Counted from the stretch's first letter, positions 26,214 to 34,945 are shown. The stretch: 58,148 nt of DNA from an uncultured Sphingobacteriaceae bacterium (GCA_946480915.1 CAMLLO010000029.1:1-58148), one strand, 5' to 3'. The notes: generated from the sequence alone by a model not told the origin. Program-made: numbers and translations.

Positions 26214-27428
26214 TTAGGGCCTTACTACTATTGGGATTTCAAAGTAAAATCGTGTACCCCGTTTATCACTATTTACACCAACATGTCCGCCATGTCGTTT
26301 AATGATTTCTGCAGAAATATATAGTCCTATACCGAGTCCTGGAAACTTTTGCGAGGAAGTGTGAACACGGTAGAACCGATCAAACACCAGGGCTTGCATT
26401 TCTGCTGGTATACCGATGCCAAAATCTGTTACCGTTACACGTACATTTCCATTAAACAAAGCTGATGACACAAGTACTTTATCTGCTTCCGGTGAGTATT
26501 TGATGGCATTTGACAAAAAGTTTCCGATCACTTGCTCTAAGCGGTGGCGATCGCTATTAATAATTGCAGGAACAAAATTTTCGACGATCACTTTATGTGT
26601 AGAAACACCAACTTGTATTTGTGAAACAACCTCATTTATAACTTCGCTAATATCAAACTCGCTAAAGTTATATAACATTTGCCCGGCCTGAATTTTACTT
26701 ACATCCAAAAGATCGTTCACTAAAGCAGTTAATCTATCAACCTGTGTGTTTGCGTGTTCTACAAAACGGATTGCATGTCCGTTATCACCTTTTGTAATTG
26801 CTCTTTGAAGAATTTGCAGATAAGCCTTCATGGAAGTTAAGGGCGTCTTAAGCTCGTGACTAGCTACATCCATGAACTCGTCTTTTTTTCTCATCAGCTC
26901 CTCAATATCTTTTCTATCCTTTTCCTGCTTTATCAATGCATCATTGAGATTCAATCGCATCAGGTCAATAGTATTAGCCAATTTCTCTGCCTTTGCAGCC
27001 GTTTTTTCAGCCAGCTCGGTACGAATTCGGGCACTCATCAATTCCTGCTCCTTCTTAAACAGTGATATCAGAATTGGCAAGATCTCTTTCAGGCCGGTCA
27101 GGTCGGCTTCCAGAGGGTGTCCACCCAATAAAACTACAGCGGAATGAGAAGGACCGGCTATTCCCACAGCCAATTGCAAAGAAGCATTGTCGGGAAAAGG
27201 CAAAGTTCCTGTATGAAACGCCTGTGTAACAGTCTTATCCAGAAAACTATACCATTCTTTTCCATCCGGAATGGTTTGCTGGAAACCCGGAGCTGGTAAC
27301 AGGATATTAATTTCAGGGTCCCTTATAAATATCATCAGGCTTCTGCCACCGAAGTATGCTGCCAATTTCGAAGCAGTGTACATACGATTAGAGCTTTCGC
27401 TCAATCCCGAGATTAGCTTTAGGATCAT
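26214..27428 (-). CDS. Cytoplasmic sensor histidine kinase, partner of FIST protein
   Basis: The 404-residue kinase has no membrane segment. Residues 1-130 form a GAF-like sensory region. A coiled-coil linker (residues 130-180) leads to the HisKA domain with phospho-His in VASHELKTPLTS, and the HATPase has N box GNFLSNAIKYS, G boxes DFGIGIP and GLGIGLYIS. The start overlaps the stop of the FIST gene upstream (TAATG), so the two are translated together. The FIST protein probably supplies the ligand signal (inference). No response regulator is adjacent. Confidence 0.9.
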   Translation of the reverse strand: MILKLISGLSESSNRMYTASKLAAYFGGRSLMIFIRDPEINILLPAPGFQQTIPDGKEWYSFLDKTVTQAFHTGTLPFPDNASLQLAVGIAGPSHSAVVLLGGHPLEADLTGLKEILPILISLFKKEQELMSARIRTELAEKTAAKAEKLANTIDLMRLNLNDALIKQEKDRKDIEELMRKKDEFMDVASHELKTPLTSMKAYLQILQRAITKGDNGHAIRFVEHANTQVDRLTALVNDLLDVSKIQAGQMLYNFSEFDISEVINEVVSQIQVGVSTHKVIVENFVPAIINSDRHRLEQVIGNFLSNAIKYSPEADKVLVSSALFNGNVRVTVTDFGIGIPAEMQALVFDRFYRVHTSSQKFPGLGIGLYISAEIIKRHGGHVGVNSDKRGTRFYFEIPIVVRP

Positions 27429-28594
27429 TATTCAGGAATCACACATACCACTGCTGTACAATTTTGGAACCCGCTAAACTGACCGTTAACTCTTGCCACT
27501 TGCCCATACGTGTTACAACCAGCATAGTTTACCCCGTTTAGGGTTTCTTTAACCTGATTCAGTTCGAAATCGAAGGTTTTACCCATTCTGAGCCTGGTAG
27601 CCACACAGTCAAAGAACAAAGCAACATTGGGCTTATGATCACCAAGCTGCTCAATGGCATTTTTTGCAGCAAGCATTGCTGCTTCCTGCGAGCAACTATT
27701 ATCTGTTGCCATAAAACTTACATAGACACCATTGGGTACATCACTGGCCATAGCAATCGATCCATCAGGAAGTACTGCTAAGGGAACCCGCAGTTTATGA
27801 TCTCCGGCTATTTCTATACCGATGATGTTATGTAAAAAAAATGGAATAGGTTGATCTACATCTAATTGCTGACTGGTAGCCTTTGCATGTTCGAGAAATA
27901 CTTCTATAGCCGGACGTGCATTTAAGCTTACCAATTTCATTCCCTCGGCTTCGGTTACACGCATTTTCTCACCCACAGGCCTCCAGCCATGTGCGGCCCC
28001 TACTCCAATTGGCTTATTAGACAAAATTTCTAAGATCACCGCCGAATCGGGGTAAGCATTTGTATCGTGAAATATATGTGTTCGCTGAAAATTTGCATTA
28101 TCGCCGGCTCCGCCACCGAAAAACTGATACTTGCCTACGGTTTTTTCGGTCAAAAGATCAATCAATTCGTCGGTATACCCCGACAAGGCATCTGCGAAAA
28201 TCATGGCAGAATAATATTGGTACTGAGAGTCGTGTATGTCAGTCAAACTTTTACTCAGTTCTTCTCCAACACGTACCCGATCTTCTTTGATTCCCTGCGC
28301 AACTCCCGCCGTGAATTTCAAATCAGTCGACTGAATAGCAACAGCACACGCAGAATCCGTTCCGAAATCATTAGATGTGAATTCACCTGCAGAGGAACTT
28401 CCGACAAGTACTTTAGGATCACAGCCTTTTTTCAATGCATTTAAAAAAGCTGAGTAATCATATATTGAAGATGCAAATACAATTACAACGTCAGGAATCA
28501 CGTCACCGAAATTGTCTTTGATTTTTTGTCCAAGTTCTTGTCCGGCATTAGCACCGTCGTTTAATTTGGTAAAAACTACTGCAGATTGAGTCAT
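27428..28594 (-). CDS. FIST-domain sensory protein
   Basis: The 388 residues comprise FIST_N (residues 15-215, with VIVFASSIYDY, VGSSSAGEF and YQFFGGGAGDN) and FIST_C (residues 220-385, with GMKLVSLNARPAIEVF and LFFDCVATRLRMG). FIST domains are thought to bind small ligands such as amino acids and are usually tied to signal transduction. The frame extends to 28630, but ATG 28594 gives the usual N-terminus. The stop and the kinase start share a base, so it forms an operon with the kinase. Confidence 0.88.
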   Translation of the reverse strand: MTQSAVVFTKLNDGANAGQELGQKIKDNFGDVIPDVVIVFASSIYDYSAFLNALKKGCDPKVLVGSSSAGEFTSNDFGTDSACAVAIQSTDLKFTAGVAQGIKEDRVRVGEELSKSLTDIHDSQYQYYSAMIFADALSGYTDELIDLLTEKTVGKYQFFGGGAGDNANFQRTHIFHDTNAYPDSAVILEILSNKPIGVGAAHGWRPVGEKMRVTEAEGMKLVSLNARPAIEVFLEHAKATSQQLDVDQPIPFFLHNIIGIEIAGDHKLRVPLAVLPDGSIAMASDVPNGVYVSFMATDNSCSQEAAMLAAKNAIEQLGDHKPNVALFFDCVATRLRMGKTFDFELNQVKETLNGVNYAGCNTYGQVARVNGQFSGFQNCTAVVCVIPE

Positions 28595-28851
28595 ATAATA
28601 TATACGTGGAAAAATGTGGAGGATTTTCACCGTTAAACATACTGCTTGATTCTTTGTTTCGAAAAGTCGCTGGTCTTTGGTATATTCTTTAAAAACGAGT
28701 TTTTCACTACAAATTTTTCATTTAAATTTGCCTTAGCGACAGAAGACTCAGTCATAACATTTTCTGAATGTCAGATTGAGGGTCGCCTTTCCCTCTTTTT
28801 TCACGCTACCCTAATTTAATAGTTCTAAATTTAGTCCAGTCTTTTAGGGGG

Positions 28852-29052
28852 CTAGTACAGTTTTAGTGATTGGCAATAGTCATATATCCAATCGGTAGCC
28901 CCTACTTTCCAGTTCCGAATAGGCGTTCCAGTCTTTGTTCTCCACAGGCAGTTTTGAAAAAATTGGTAAAAGTTCGTGGCTATTTGTGCCTGACCTTTTT
29001 GATTAAAATAAATTGAGTCATCTACAATTAACACTTTGCAGTGTATAGTCAA
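28852..29052 (-). pseudogene. Possible C-terminal fragment of an unidentified gene
   Basis: A 66-codon frame with FFQNCLWRTKTGTPIRNWK near its end is reminiscent of the tails of replication or mobile-element proteins (WRxxxGxPIxNWK). It has no credible start and its upstream end runs into the repeat next to the IS3 element. I cannot name the gene. The remainder of 28595-29106 shows only an orphan plus-strand hairpin, GAGGG/CCCTC followed by T6 at 28778-28801. Confidence 0.3.
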
Positions 29053-29093
29053 TCTACAGTTAATTAATAAAACTGTATTTCAGGACGAGACAA
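29036..29093. repeat. Left copy of a direct repeat flanking the IS3 element
   Basis: TTGCAGTGTATA, CAATC, ATAAAACTGTAT and TTCAGGACGAGACAA occur in the same order and orientation at 30603-30668, with small gaps. At about 60 bp it is far too long for an IS3 target duplication. Confidence 0.6.
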
Positions 29094-29144
29094 GCGATTG
29101 ACAAACTGTCACTTCCTAAAATAACTATACACTAAACTAAGTGT

Positions 29145-29687
29145 ATGGAAACAAAAGAAAGCTTTGTTAAAAGAGTGAGCAAACATGATGTCTTTGATAC
29201 GAGACTCATTAGGGAAATTGTAAAATCGATAGAAGAGGGTCTACCCCGCAAGGCAGCTATAGCCCGTTATGGAATGAGTCAAAGCACTTTAAACATCTGG
29301 ATGAAAAATTATGGTTCTTCAGATTACCATGCCGGTAAACGGCGGATTTTCAGTCCACCAGAGAAACGTAGTGTTTTACGGGCTCTGGAGTCAGGGATGA
29401 CCACCAGGGAAGTTCAAATCAGCTTCGGAATAAAGAACCCGGGTATTATTCGAGAATGGTATCGAGCAGATCAACAGGAAAATGCAGAACTTGGCCGTAA
29501 AAACTGTACTCCCCCTATGGCCAAGCAATCAGAAACTGAAGTGAGTGATGAGGTAAAAGCCCTTCAGGCGGCCCTTGCCCAGGCTGAGCTTAAAATCAAG
29601 GCCCTGGACACCCTGATTGATATTGCCGAAGAACAACTCAAAATCAATATCAGAAAAAAGTCTGGTGCCAGGCAGTCACCAAAATGA
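29145..29687 (+). CDS. IS3-family transposase OrfA
   Basis: The 180-residue protein binds the IS ends. It has two helix-turn-helix segments (GLPRKAAIARYGMSQSTLNIW and SGMTTREVQISFGIKNPGIIREW, quoted in part) and a C-terminal leucine-zipper-like coiled coil (ALQAALAQAELKIKALDTLI). The stop overlaps the OrfB start as ATGA. Near its end lies an AAAAAAG slip site that would give the OrfAB fusion, the true IS3 transposase. ATG 29145 is 38 bp inside the left end. Confidence 0.9.
   Translation: METKESFVKRVSKHDVFDTRLIREIVKSIEEGLPRKAAIARYGMSQSTLNIWMKNYGSSDYHAGKRRIFSPPEKRSVLRALESGMTTREVQISFGIKNPGIIREWYRADQQENAELGRKNCTPPMAKQSETEVSDEVKALQAALAQAELKIKALDTLIDIAEEQLKINIRKKSGARQSPK
29654..29660 (+). promoter_or_regulatory. 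A6G programmed -1 frameshift site
   Basis: AAAAAAG lies 27 bp before the OrfA stop. Slipping back one base here enters the OrfB frame, which is open without a stop from this point to ATG 29684 and beyond (reads VWCQAVTK before the OrfB Met). This matches the A6G signal of many IS3-family elements. Confidence 0.75.
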
Positions 29688-30583
29688 AACAGGACTATCC
29701 CTATCTTGGGATAGGAACGCTGTGCAGACTGCTTGGCAAGACTCGTCATGCTTGGTATGACCACCAGTGGCGGCTTAAGAATATAGGTCTTAAAGAAGAT
29801 ATTATCTTGCAGCACATCATGGAAATAAGAAAGGATCTGCCCCGTATAGGGACGCTGAAACTGCAGCACCTGATCGCCCCCAAACTGGCCGGTCACGGCA
29901 TCTCAGTGGGCCGGGACTACCTGTTCGACCTAATGCGGGAACGCGGACTGTACATCCGCAGACGTAAACGGCAAGTGATCACAACTGACTCCCGACATTG
30001 GATGCGTAAGTATGCAAACTTGATAAAAGAGCTTCACATCATCAGGCCTGAACAACTTTGGGTAAGCGATATTACTTATATCCGCATGACCTCGGGTTGG
30101 GCTTACCTGAGCCTGATCACCGATGCTTATTCGCATCAGGTCATGGGGTATTGTTTAAGGAAAGACCTGTCGGCGCAGGGCTGTATAGAGGCCTTAAAGA
30201 TGGCCCTGGATAACAGGATATACAGCGAGCGACTGATTCATCATTCCGACCGCGGATCGCAGTATTGTTCAAAAGAATATGTGGAATTATTGACGCAAAA
30301 CAAGATTGCCATCAGTATGACCGAGAATGGTGATCCTTATGAGAATGCCATTGCCGAGCGTATGAATGGTATTCTCAAATCGGAGTTCGACCTGTACTCA
30401 TCCCAGCAGGGTTTGGAGGAAACACGTCAGCGTATCGCCCGGCACATCACCGCATACAACCAGATAAGACCCCATGATAGCTGTGATAGGCTAACCCCTG
30501 AACAAGCCCACAACAGATCTGGACCCTTAGCAAAAAGATGGAAAAACAGAAATCGAAAAATATCCGAATTGACCCTTGTATAG
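29684..30583 (+). CDS. IS3-family transposase OrfB (DDE integrase domain)
   Basis: The 299 residues carry the rve integrase core. The catalytic residues are Asp in LWVSDITYIRM, Asp in IHHSDRGSQYCS and Glu in GDPYENAIAERMNGILKSEF. The N-terminal HTH_21 segment (ILQHIMEIRKDLPRIGTLKLQHLI) and C-terminal YNQIRPHDSCDRLTPEQAH are also typical. It overlaps OrfA by 4 bp and is probably made mostly as the frameshifted OrfAB. There are no internal stops. Confidence 0.94.
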   Translation: MKQDYPYLGIGTLCRLLGKTRHAWYDHQWRLKNIGLKEDIILQHIMEIRKDLPRIGTLKLQHLIAPKLAGHGISVGRDYLFDLMRERGLYIRRRKRQVITTDSRHWMRKYANLIKELHIIRPEQLWVSDITYIRMTSGWAYLSLITDAYSHQVMGYCLRKDLSAQGCIEALKMALDNRIYSERLIHHSDRGSQYCSKEYVELLTQNKIAISMTENGDPYENAIAERMNGILKSEFDLYSSQQGLEETRQRIARHITAYNQIRPHDSCDRLTPEQAHNRSGPLAKRWKNRNRKISELTLV

Positions 30584-30602
30584 TTCGATCAGGATTAACA
30601 AA

Positions 30603-30668
30603 TTGCAGTGTATAACACAATCAGGAATAATTCATAAAACCGTATAGCTATTTCAGGATGTGACAAAC
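30603..30668. repeat. Right copy of the direct repeat flanking the IS3 element
   Basis: The same order of short matches as at 29036-29093, beginning TTGCAGTGTATA two bases after the right IS end and finishing TTTCAGGATGTGACAA. Confidence 0.6.
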
Positions 30669-30687
30669 ACTCAGCTGATTAAGGGTT

Positions 30688-30757
30688 AAAGCACTATTGA
30701 AGTACCTTTTAAGTACCCTTTCAGTATCTATAAGGTACCTTTTATAAGGGGTGCTTT
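30688..30757. repeat. Inverted repeat with nested AGTACC/GGTACC blocks
   Basis: AAAGCAC (30688-30694) pairs with GTGCTTT (30751-30757). Inside, GTACC at 30702 pairs with GGTAC at 30734, and AAGTACC is also repeated directly. It may be a hairpin in the leader of the gene at 30865, an operator, or the trace of a small transposon. Confidence 0.45.
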
Positions 30758-30864
30758 ATCAGTGGCTATTGGAACCTTTAACAATATTTAACCTTTAGCT
30801 TAACATTGTTTAACTCTTATTCCTGCCCGGGTGCTGTATACTTGTCGTACCAAGGCAACATCTT

Positions 30865-31650
30865 ATGGCTTTCTTAAAAAGTGATTTCGAATTTACTGGC
30901 AGCATGGGAAATCTTTCTGCTTACAAACTTCCCGGCGTAGAGGGTACTGTGCTTCGCACGAAAGGTGGTGCAGATAGAAAGAAAATTTTCACTGCCGCCT
31001 CTTGTAAACTGACCCGGCAAAACGCTGCCGAGTATGGGAAGTGTGGTAAAATGGGCGGCAGCATTCGGAGATCTATGCTTCCCATGGTTCCTCTGGCAGA
31101 TCATAACTTTGTCTCCAACCTGAATGCTCTGGCTAAGATTATCCAGCTACTTGACAAGGAAGGCAATCGCGGGGAACGCAGCATTTCTTTGTCTGCCCGC
31201 AAAGAGTATCTCAGGGGATTCAGCCTGAACAAAAACACTGCTTTTGAGAGTATCGTCAGGCACCCGATTGAATACCAGATAGACCGGGGAGCCGGAAAAG
31301 CTGTGGTGCTGCTTCCTGAACTGATGCCGGGTGTAAACCTGATGACGAGCCGGCAGTATCCCCTATTCCGGTTTTTGGTTAACCTGGGTTGCGTGGCCGA
31401 CAGGACATTTGGCAAAAGCTATTTGAATGAAGAAGACATGGAAAGCTGCTGTTTTTATACCGGCTGGCACCATACTCTGGCTTTGTTTGAAGCCAGGGAA
31501 GTGCTTGTTGAACTTAAAGATCCTTCTGCGATTGTAGATACTACCACACTGATCTTGTCCGTAGGAATCCAAATGGGCAGTCCCGTTTCTGATCTGGTGG
31601 TTAATCCGGCAAAGCATGGAGGCTGTGCGAAGATTATTGGAGTAGGATAG
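30865..31650 (+). CDS. Conserved protein of unknown function
   Basis: The 261-residue protein begins FEFTGSMGNLSAYKLPGVEGTVLRTKGGADRKKI, in which GNLSAYK and RTKGGA recall a family of hypothetical proteins that I have seen in Sphingobacteriaceae. I cannot give it a function. It has no signal peptide and no membrane segment. The C-terminal half alternates polar and hydrophobic residues as in beta-rich domains. It lies alone between the IS3 element and the RNA-repair operon. Confidence 0.7.
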   Translation: MAFLKSDFEFTGSMGNLSAYKLPGVEGTVLRTKGGADRKKIFTAASCKLTRQNAAEYGKCGKMGGSIRRSMLPMVPLADHNFVSNLNALAKIIQLLDKEGNRGERSISLSARKEYLRGFSLNKNTAFESIVRHPIEYQIDRGAGKAVVLLPELMPGVNLMTSRQYPLFRFLVNLGCVADRTFGKSYLNEEDMESCCFYTGWHHTLALFEAREVLVELKDPSAIVDTTTLILSVGIQMGSPVSDLVVNPAKHGGCAKIIGVG

Positions 31651-31793
31651 AATTATTGTATTCTGACTCATTTAGCTAGAAATGAAATAATAAAGACAGT
31701 TACTCCGATCTGCCAGCACAGCCTGATTATCTTCAGGCCGAAGAGATATTGATAACGGCACGTGATAAGTTTTACGCAACTTCAGTTAAATAA

Positions 31794-31824
31794 TTTTCAC
31801 CTATTCAATTTTTTTATACCTTTG
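31794..31824 (+). promoter_or_regulatory. Promoter of the rtcB-prfH operon
   Basis: TTTT (31794-31797), 19 nt, then TACCTTTG (31817-31824) fits the Bacteroidota pattern TTTG-N19-TAnnTTTG with one mismatch. It would give a leader of about 240 nt before rtcB. Confidence 0.6.
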
Positions 31825-31863
31825 TACCCAATTCCTTTAACAAATCTCTAATACTTAGGAATT

Positions 31864-31925
31864 ATGAATCGTTTTATTCACATATAGCCCTTTCGATCTA
31901 GCTGCGTAGCTAGTCTCCAGTAATT
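31864..31925 (+). promoter_or_regulatory. Leader mini-ORF and hairpin ahead of rtcB
   Basis: Within the long leader, ATG 31864 encodes MNRFIHI followed by TAG, preceded by AGGA. Fifteen bases further on, CTAGCT-GCGT-AGCTAG forms a perfect hairpin. A leader peptide next to a hairpin suggests translation-coupled or attenuation control, but it is not proof. The rest of the 420-bp gap (31651-32070) holds no gene. Confidence 0.4.
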
Positions 31926-32070
31926 TATTGGTACTTACTAGTAGCTGCTAATGCAAGGCATTGCCGAAAGGTATATCCATTCCCGGACGAATTATCTTCA
32001 TTAATAAATCCATTTTTTTCACATAGTAAAAAACAGGATAGCTATGCGCTGTCCGCAATGAAGATCCTAT

Positions 32071-33473
32071 ATGGACAATTCAATAAAACTAAAAGATTTA
32101 ACCAAAATAGGTTATACAGATAACAAGGCAAGAAGTCTTGTCGCAACGATATTTAACAAGCATTTTAAACACTTCTCCAGAGATGAAAAACTGGGATTGC
32201 TGGTGAGAATAAAAGAAATCCCTGAGAAATACCTCCGGGATGAAGCGACTGCCAAGATAGCCAGGGTATTTGCAGGGAAAGAAGATAAAATAAAGCCTGA
32301 TTGTTTCACTCTGTCGGATAAGGCAGCTCCATTAAAAATATACGGAGCAATGCATGTGGAAGAGCAGACTATTAAGCAGATGGAATTAGCTCTTGCTTTA
32401 CCAATCAGCGTCCAGGGCGCTTTAATGCCTGATGCACATAGCGGGTACGGTTTGCCGATAGGTGCAGTACTAGCGACAGATAATGCGGTGATTCCTTACG
32501 GAGTAGGTATGGATATTGGCTGTAGGATGAGGCTTTCTATACTGGATGCAGGTGAAAGCTTTCTGAAACGGTATGATTTCCAGCTCAGGCAAGCCCTGCG
32601 TGACTTTACACACTTTGGGATGGAAGGGGGGCTGGATTTCAGACAGGAACACGAGGTGCTGGACGATCCTTTATTCAGGTCGATGCCTTTACTTCGTAGG
32701 TTGCATGGAAAAGCGGTTCGGCAATTAGGAAGCTCCGGAAGCGGAAATCACTTTGTGGAATTCGGAGAGATCACGCTTTGCGAAGGGAACGGTTTAAGAC
32801 TGCCATCAGGCAAGTACGCCGCGCTTCTTTCTCATTCTGGCAGTCGTGACTGGGAGCTGCTATTGCAAAGGAGTATACCACTATTGCAATGAATAGCTGC
32901 AAACTTCCTCGTCAGGCTCAACAATTGGCCTGGCTCAACATGGATTCCTCCGCAGGTGCAGAATACTGGTCGGCTATGAATCTTGCAGGAGAGTATGCTC
33001 AGGCTTGCCATGATCAAATTCACTCCAATGTTCTGAAAATCTTGGGCTTGAAAGTTCTGGCTAAGGTTGAAAATCACCACAACTTCGCATGGAAAGATAA
33101 ATTGGCTGATGGTAAGGAAGTGATTATACACCGAAAGGGAGCTACTCCTGCTCACAAGGGTGAGCTGGGTATTATTCCGGGCAGCATGACAGCCCCGGCT
33201 TATTTGGTAAGGGGCCTTGGAGCTGAGAGTTCGCTTTATTCCGCTTCCCATGGAGCAGGCAGAGCCATGAGCCGGCAAAAGGCGAAAGATAGCATGACCG
33301 TCTCAGGAATGAAACAACTTTTGTCAAACGCCGGAGTGACGCTTATGGGAGGGAATGTTGACGAAAACCCCCAGGCTTATAAGGATATTGACAAGGTGAT
33401 GAAGTCGCAAACGGCTCTGGTAGAAACGGAGGGCGTTTTTTATCCGAAAGTTGTACGCATGAGTAAAGATTAA
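32071..33473 (+). pseudogene. rtcB: RNA ligase RtcB with a one-base frameshift
   Basis: RtcB joins 2',3'-cyclic-phosphate and 5'-OH RNA ends. Frame 1 (32071-32847) carries MPDAHSGYGLPIGAV, YGVGMDIGCRM with the metal-binding Cys, and GSSGSGNHFVEFGE. The frame breaks at HSGSR: CGTGACTGGG should read CGTGGACTGGG (RGLG). The second frame continues GAAIAKEYTTIAMNSCK, HHNFAW, RKGATPAHKG and SASHGAGRAMSR (with the guanylylated His), to the stop at 33473. Every catalytic motif survives, so one missing G is the only defect: either very recent damage or a base error. It is the first gene of an operon with prfH. Confidence 0.9.
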
Positions 33474-33478
33474 ACAGT

Positions 33479-34093
33479 ATGGAAGAGATAATTTTATTGG
33501 TAACCGCCGGGCAAGGCCCTTTAGAATGTTGCCGTGTAGTGTATAGAGTGCAGGAAATGCTCACCATAGAGGCGCATAAATTAGGTTTAACGGTGGAGGT
33601 GTTCGATTCGGTCCAGGCTGAGAAGCCAGGTACACTTCATTCATGTGCTTTGAAGTTTAAGGGAAAAATCCCCGGCATGTTCTTAAGCGAATGGCAAGGC
33701 ACGGTGCAATGGATAGCCCAGAGCCCGTACCGGCCAGCTCATAAGCGGAAAAACTGGTTTGTCGGTGTAGAAGTTTTAGATAATGCTTCAACGATAAGCT
33801 GGGATAAGTCGGGAGTTACGTTCGAAACATTCAGAGCTTCTGGTCCAGGCGGCCAAAACGTAAATAAGGTAGAAAGCGCCGTCAGAATACGGCATCATAG
33901 TACAGGAATTCAAATCCAGGTAATGGATAGCCGGTCGCAACTTGAAAACAAAAAGATAGCGCTTAGGCGACTGACCCAAAAGTTAGAAGACCTGCAAAAT
34001 AAACAGACTTCACAATTACAGCAAAACAGCTGGACCGAACATAATTCTCTACAAAGAGGAAATCCGGTTAAGGTGATTAGAAAACCATTGTGA
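33479..34093 (+). CDS. prfH: Peptide chain release factor homologue PrfH
   Basis: The 204-residue protein has the class I release-factor GGQ domain (FRASGPGGQNVNKVESAVR) but lacks the stop-codon-recognising domains. The N-terminal part (ILLVTAGQGPLECCRVVYRV) is specific to PrfH. Published work links PrfH with RtcB2: PrfH frees ribosomes whose 16S rRNA decoding centre has been cut, and RtcB repairs the cut. The gene starts 5 bp after rtcB ends and is intact. If rtcB is truly broken, PrfH would act without its repair partner. Confidence 0.93.
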   Translation: MEEIILLVTAGQGPLECCRVVYRVQEMLTIEAHKLGLTVEVFDSVQAEKPGTLHSCALKFKGKIPGMFLSEWQGTVQWIAQSPYRPAHKRKNWFVGVEVLDNASTISWDKSGVTFETFRASGPGGQNVNKVESAVRIRHHSTGIQIQVMDSRSQLENKKIALRRLTQKLEDLQNKQTSQLQQNSWTEHNSLQRGNPVKVIRKPL

Positions 34094-34126
34094 TGATTTA
34101 ACAGACATAATTTAAAGAGAAAAGAA

Positions 34127-34642
34127 ATGGACATATATTGTACGATTGAAGAGCGATACGTACAAGCAGTTGAAGAGTTGAGATACGGTGAAACTGCACG
34201 AGCTCTTCAGTTATTTAACGAACTTATAGCTGCTGATGCAACCTATGCACGGGCCTATTTTCAGTTGGGTATTATTAATTATTATTATATCAAGGATTAT
34301 CAGGCAGCAGGTTACTATTTCAGCCAATGTATCGAAACTGAGCCAAGTTTTCCTGATGTATATGAGGATTTTATGAAGCTTCTTGTCTTCCTGAATATGG
34401 AACTGAAGGCGAAGACTACGGGGTCTAAGGCTTTACGGGTGGCCGGTGTCAGCCACCGGCTGATTTATCAGCAATTGGGGCTTCTTGAAGAGAAAAACCA
34501 AAATTGGAACGCCGCTCTCGATTGCTATAAAAAAGCATACGCGTATTCTTTAGAAAAGGAGGATGCTGACGATTCAAAATCTGACATAGAACGTGTTAAG
34601 GATAAAATTTCACGGAAAGCTAAGTTTGTGTATAGCCTCTAG
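34127..34642 (+). CDS. TPR-repeat protein of the rtcB-prfH operon
   Basis: The 171 residues consist of tetratricopeptide-like helices: AVEELRYGETARALQLFNELI, then YARAYFQLGIINYYYIKDYQAAGYYFSQCIE, and a later repeat, NQNWNAALDCYKKAYAY. There is no signal peptide, so it is probably cytosolic and mediates protein contacts. It starts 33 bp after prfH and is the last gene of the operon. Its part in RNA repair is inferred only from position. Confidence 0.82.
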   Translation: MDIYCTIEERYVQAVEELRYGETARALQLFNELIAADATYARAYFQLGIINYYYIKDYQAAGYYFSQCIETEPSFPDVYEDFMKLLVFLNMELKAKTTGSKALRVAGVSHRLIYQQLGLLEEKNQNWNAALDCYKKAYAYSLEKEDADDSKSDIERVKDKISRKAKFVYSL

Positions 34643-34945
34643 AATTCAATGGCGTCGGTTCATACCAATGCCATTGAATAGGTAAAGAACTTTCATGATA
34701 GCGTTGCACCAAAATCGAAGCCCCCTATAAATAGACCCACTTGCGATTTTTTTGTGCAAAATTGGCTGGAAATATGGCGAACGGGCAAGAGAATATATCG
34801 CAAACAGGTAAATTGAAGAAACCATGTACAGCTTGGAGGATATCCCACGGGCGAAATACTTTGCCGGTTACTACGGCAAGAGAATATAATGCGGCGACTA
34901 CTAAATCAGCCTAAATCCAGTGATAAGGAAGTTCAAAAAATATAC
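34643..34945. repeat. Structured intergenic region with two inverted repeats and a direct repeat
   Basis: ATTCAATGGC at 34644 pairs with GCCATTGAAT at 34670-34679, with an inner GGT/ACC. TTGCAC at 34704 pairs with GTGCAA at 34754, with inner AAAATCG/CGATTTT. GGCAAGAGAATATA occurs twice, near 34785 and 34880. No T-run follows the hairpins. A 46-codon frame across it lacks features. Confidence 0.45.

Larger units (their letters stand above)
29107..30600 (+). mobile_element. IS3-family insertion sequence, apparently complete
   Basis: The ends are imperfect inverted repeats of about 24 bp: TGTCACTTCC...AACTATACA on the left, and on the right (complement) TGTTAATCCTG...AACTATACA. Both transposase frames and a frameshift site are intact. 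The three flanking bases differ (AAC and AAT), so no clean target duplication is seen. Confidence 0.8.

Noticed and set aside
28778..28801. Hairpin GAGGG/CCCTC with T6 as a terminator on the plus strand
   Set aside because: No plus-strand gene lies upstream. The 5-bp stem is weak, so it is mentioned only within the gap.
31670..31790. A 30-codon frame (YSDLPAQPDYLQAEE) after the gene at 30865
   Set aside because: It has no start codon, a stop lies just upstream, and I recognise no homology.
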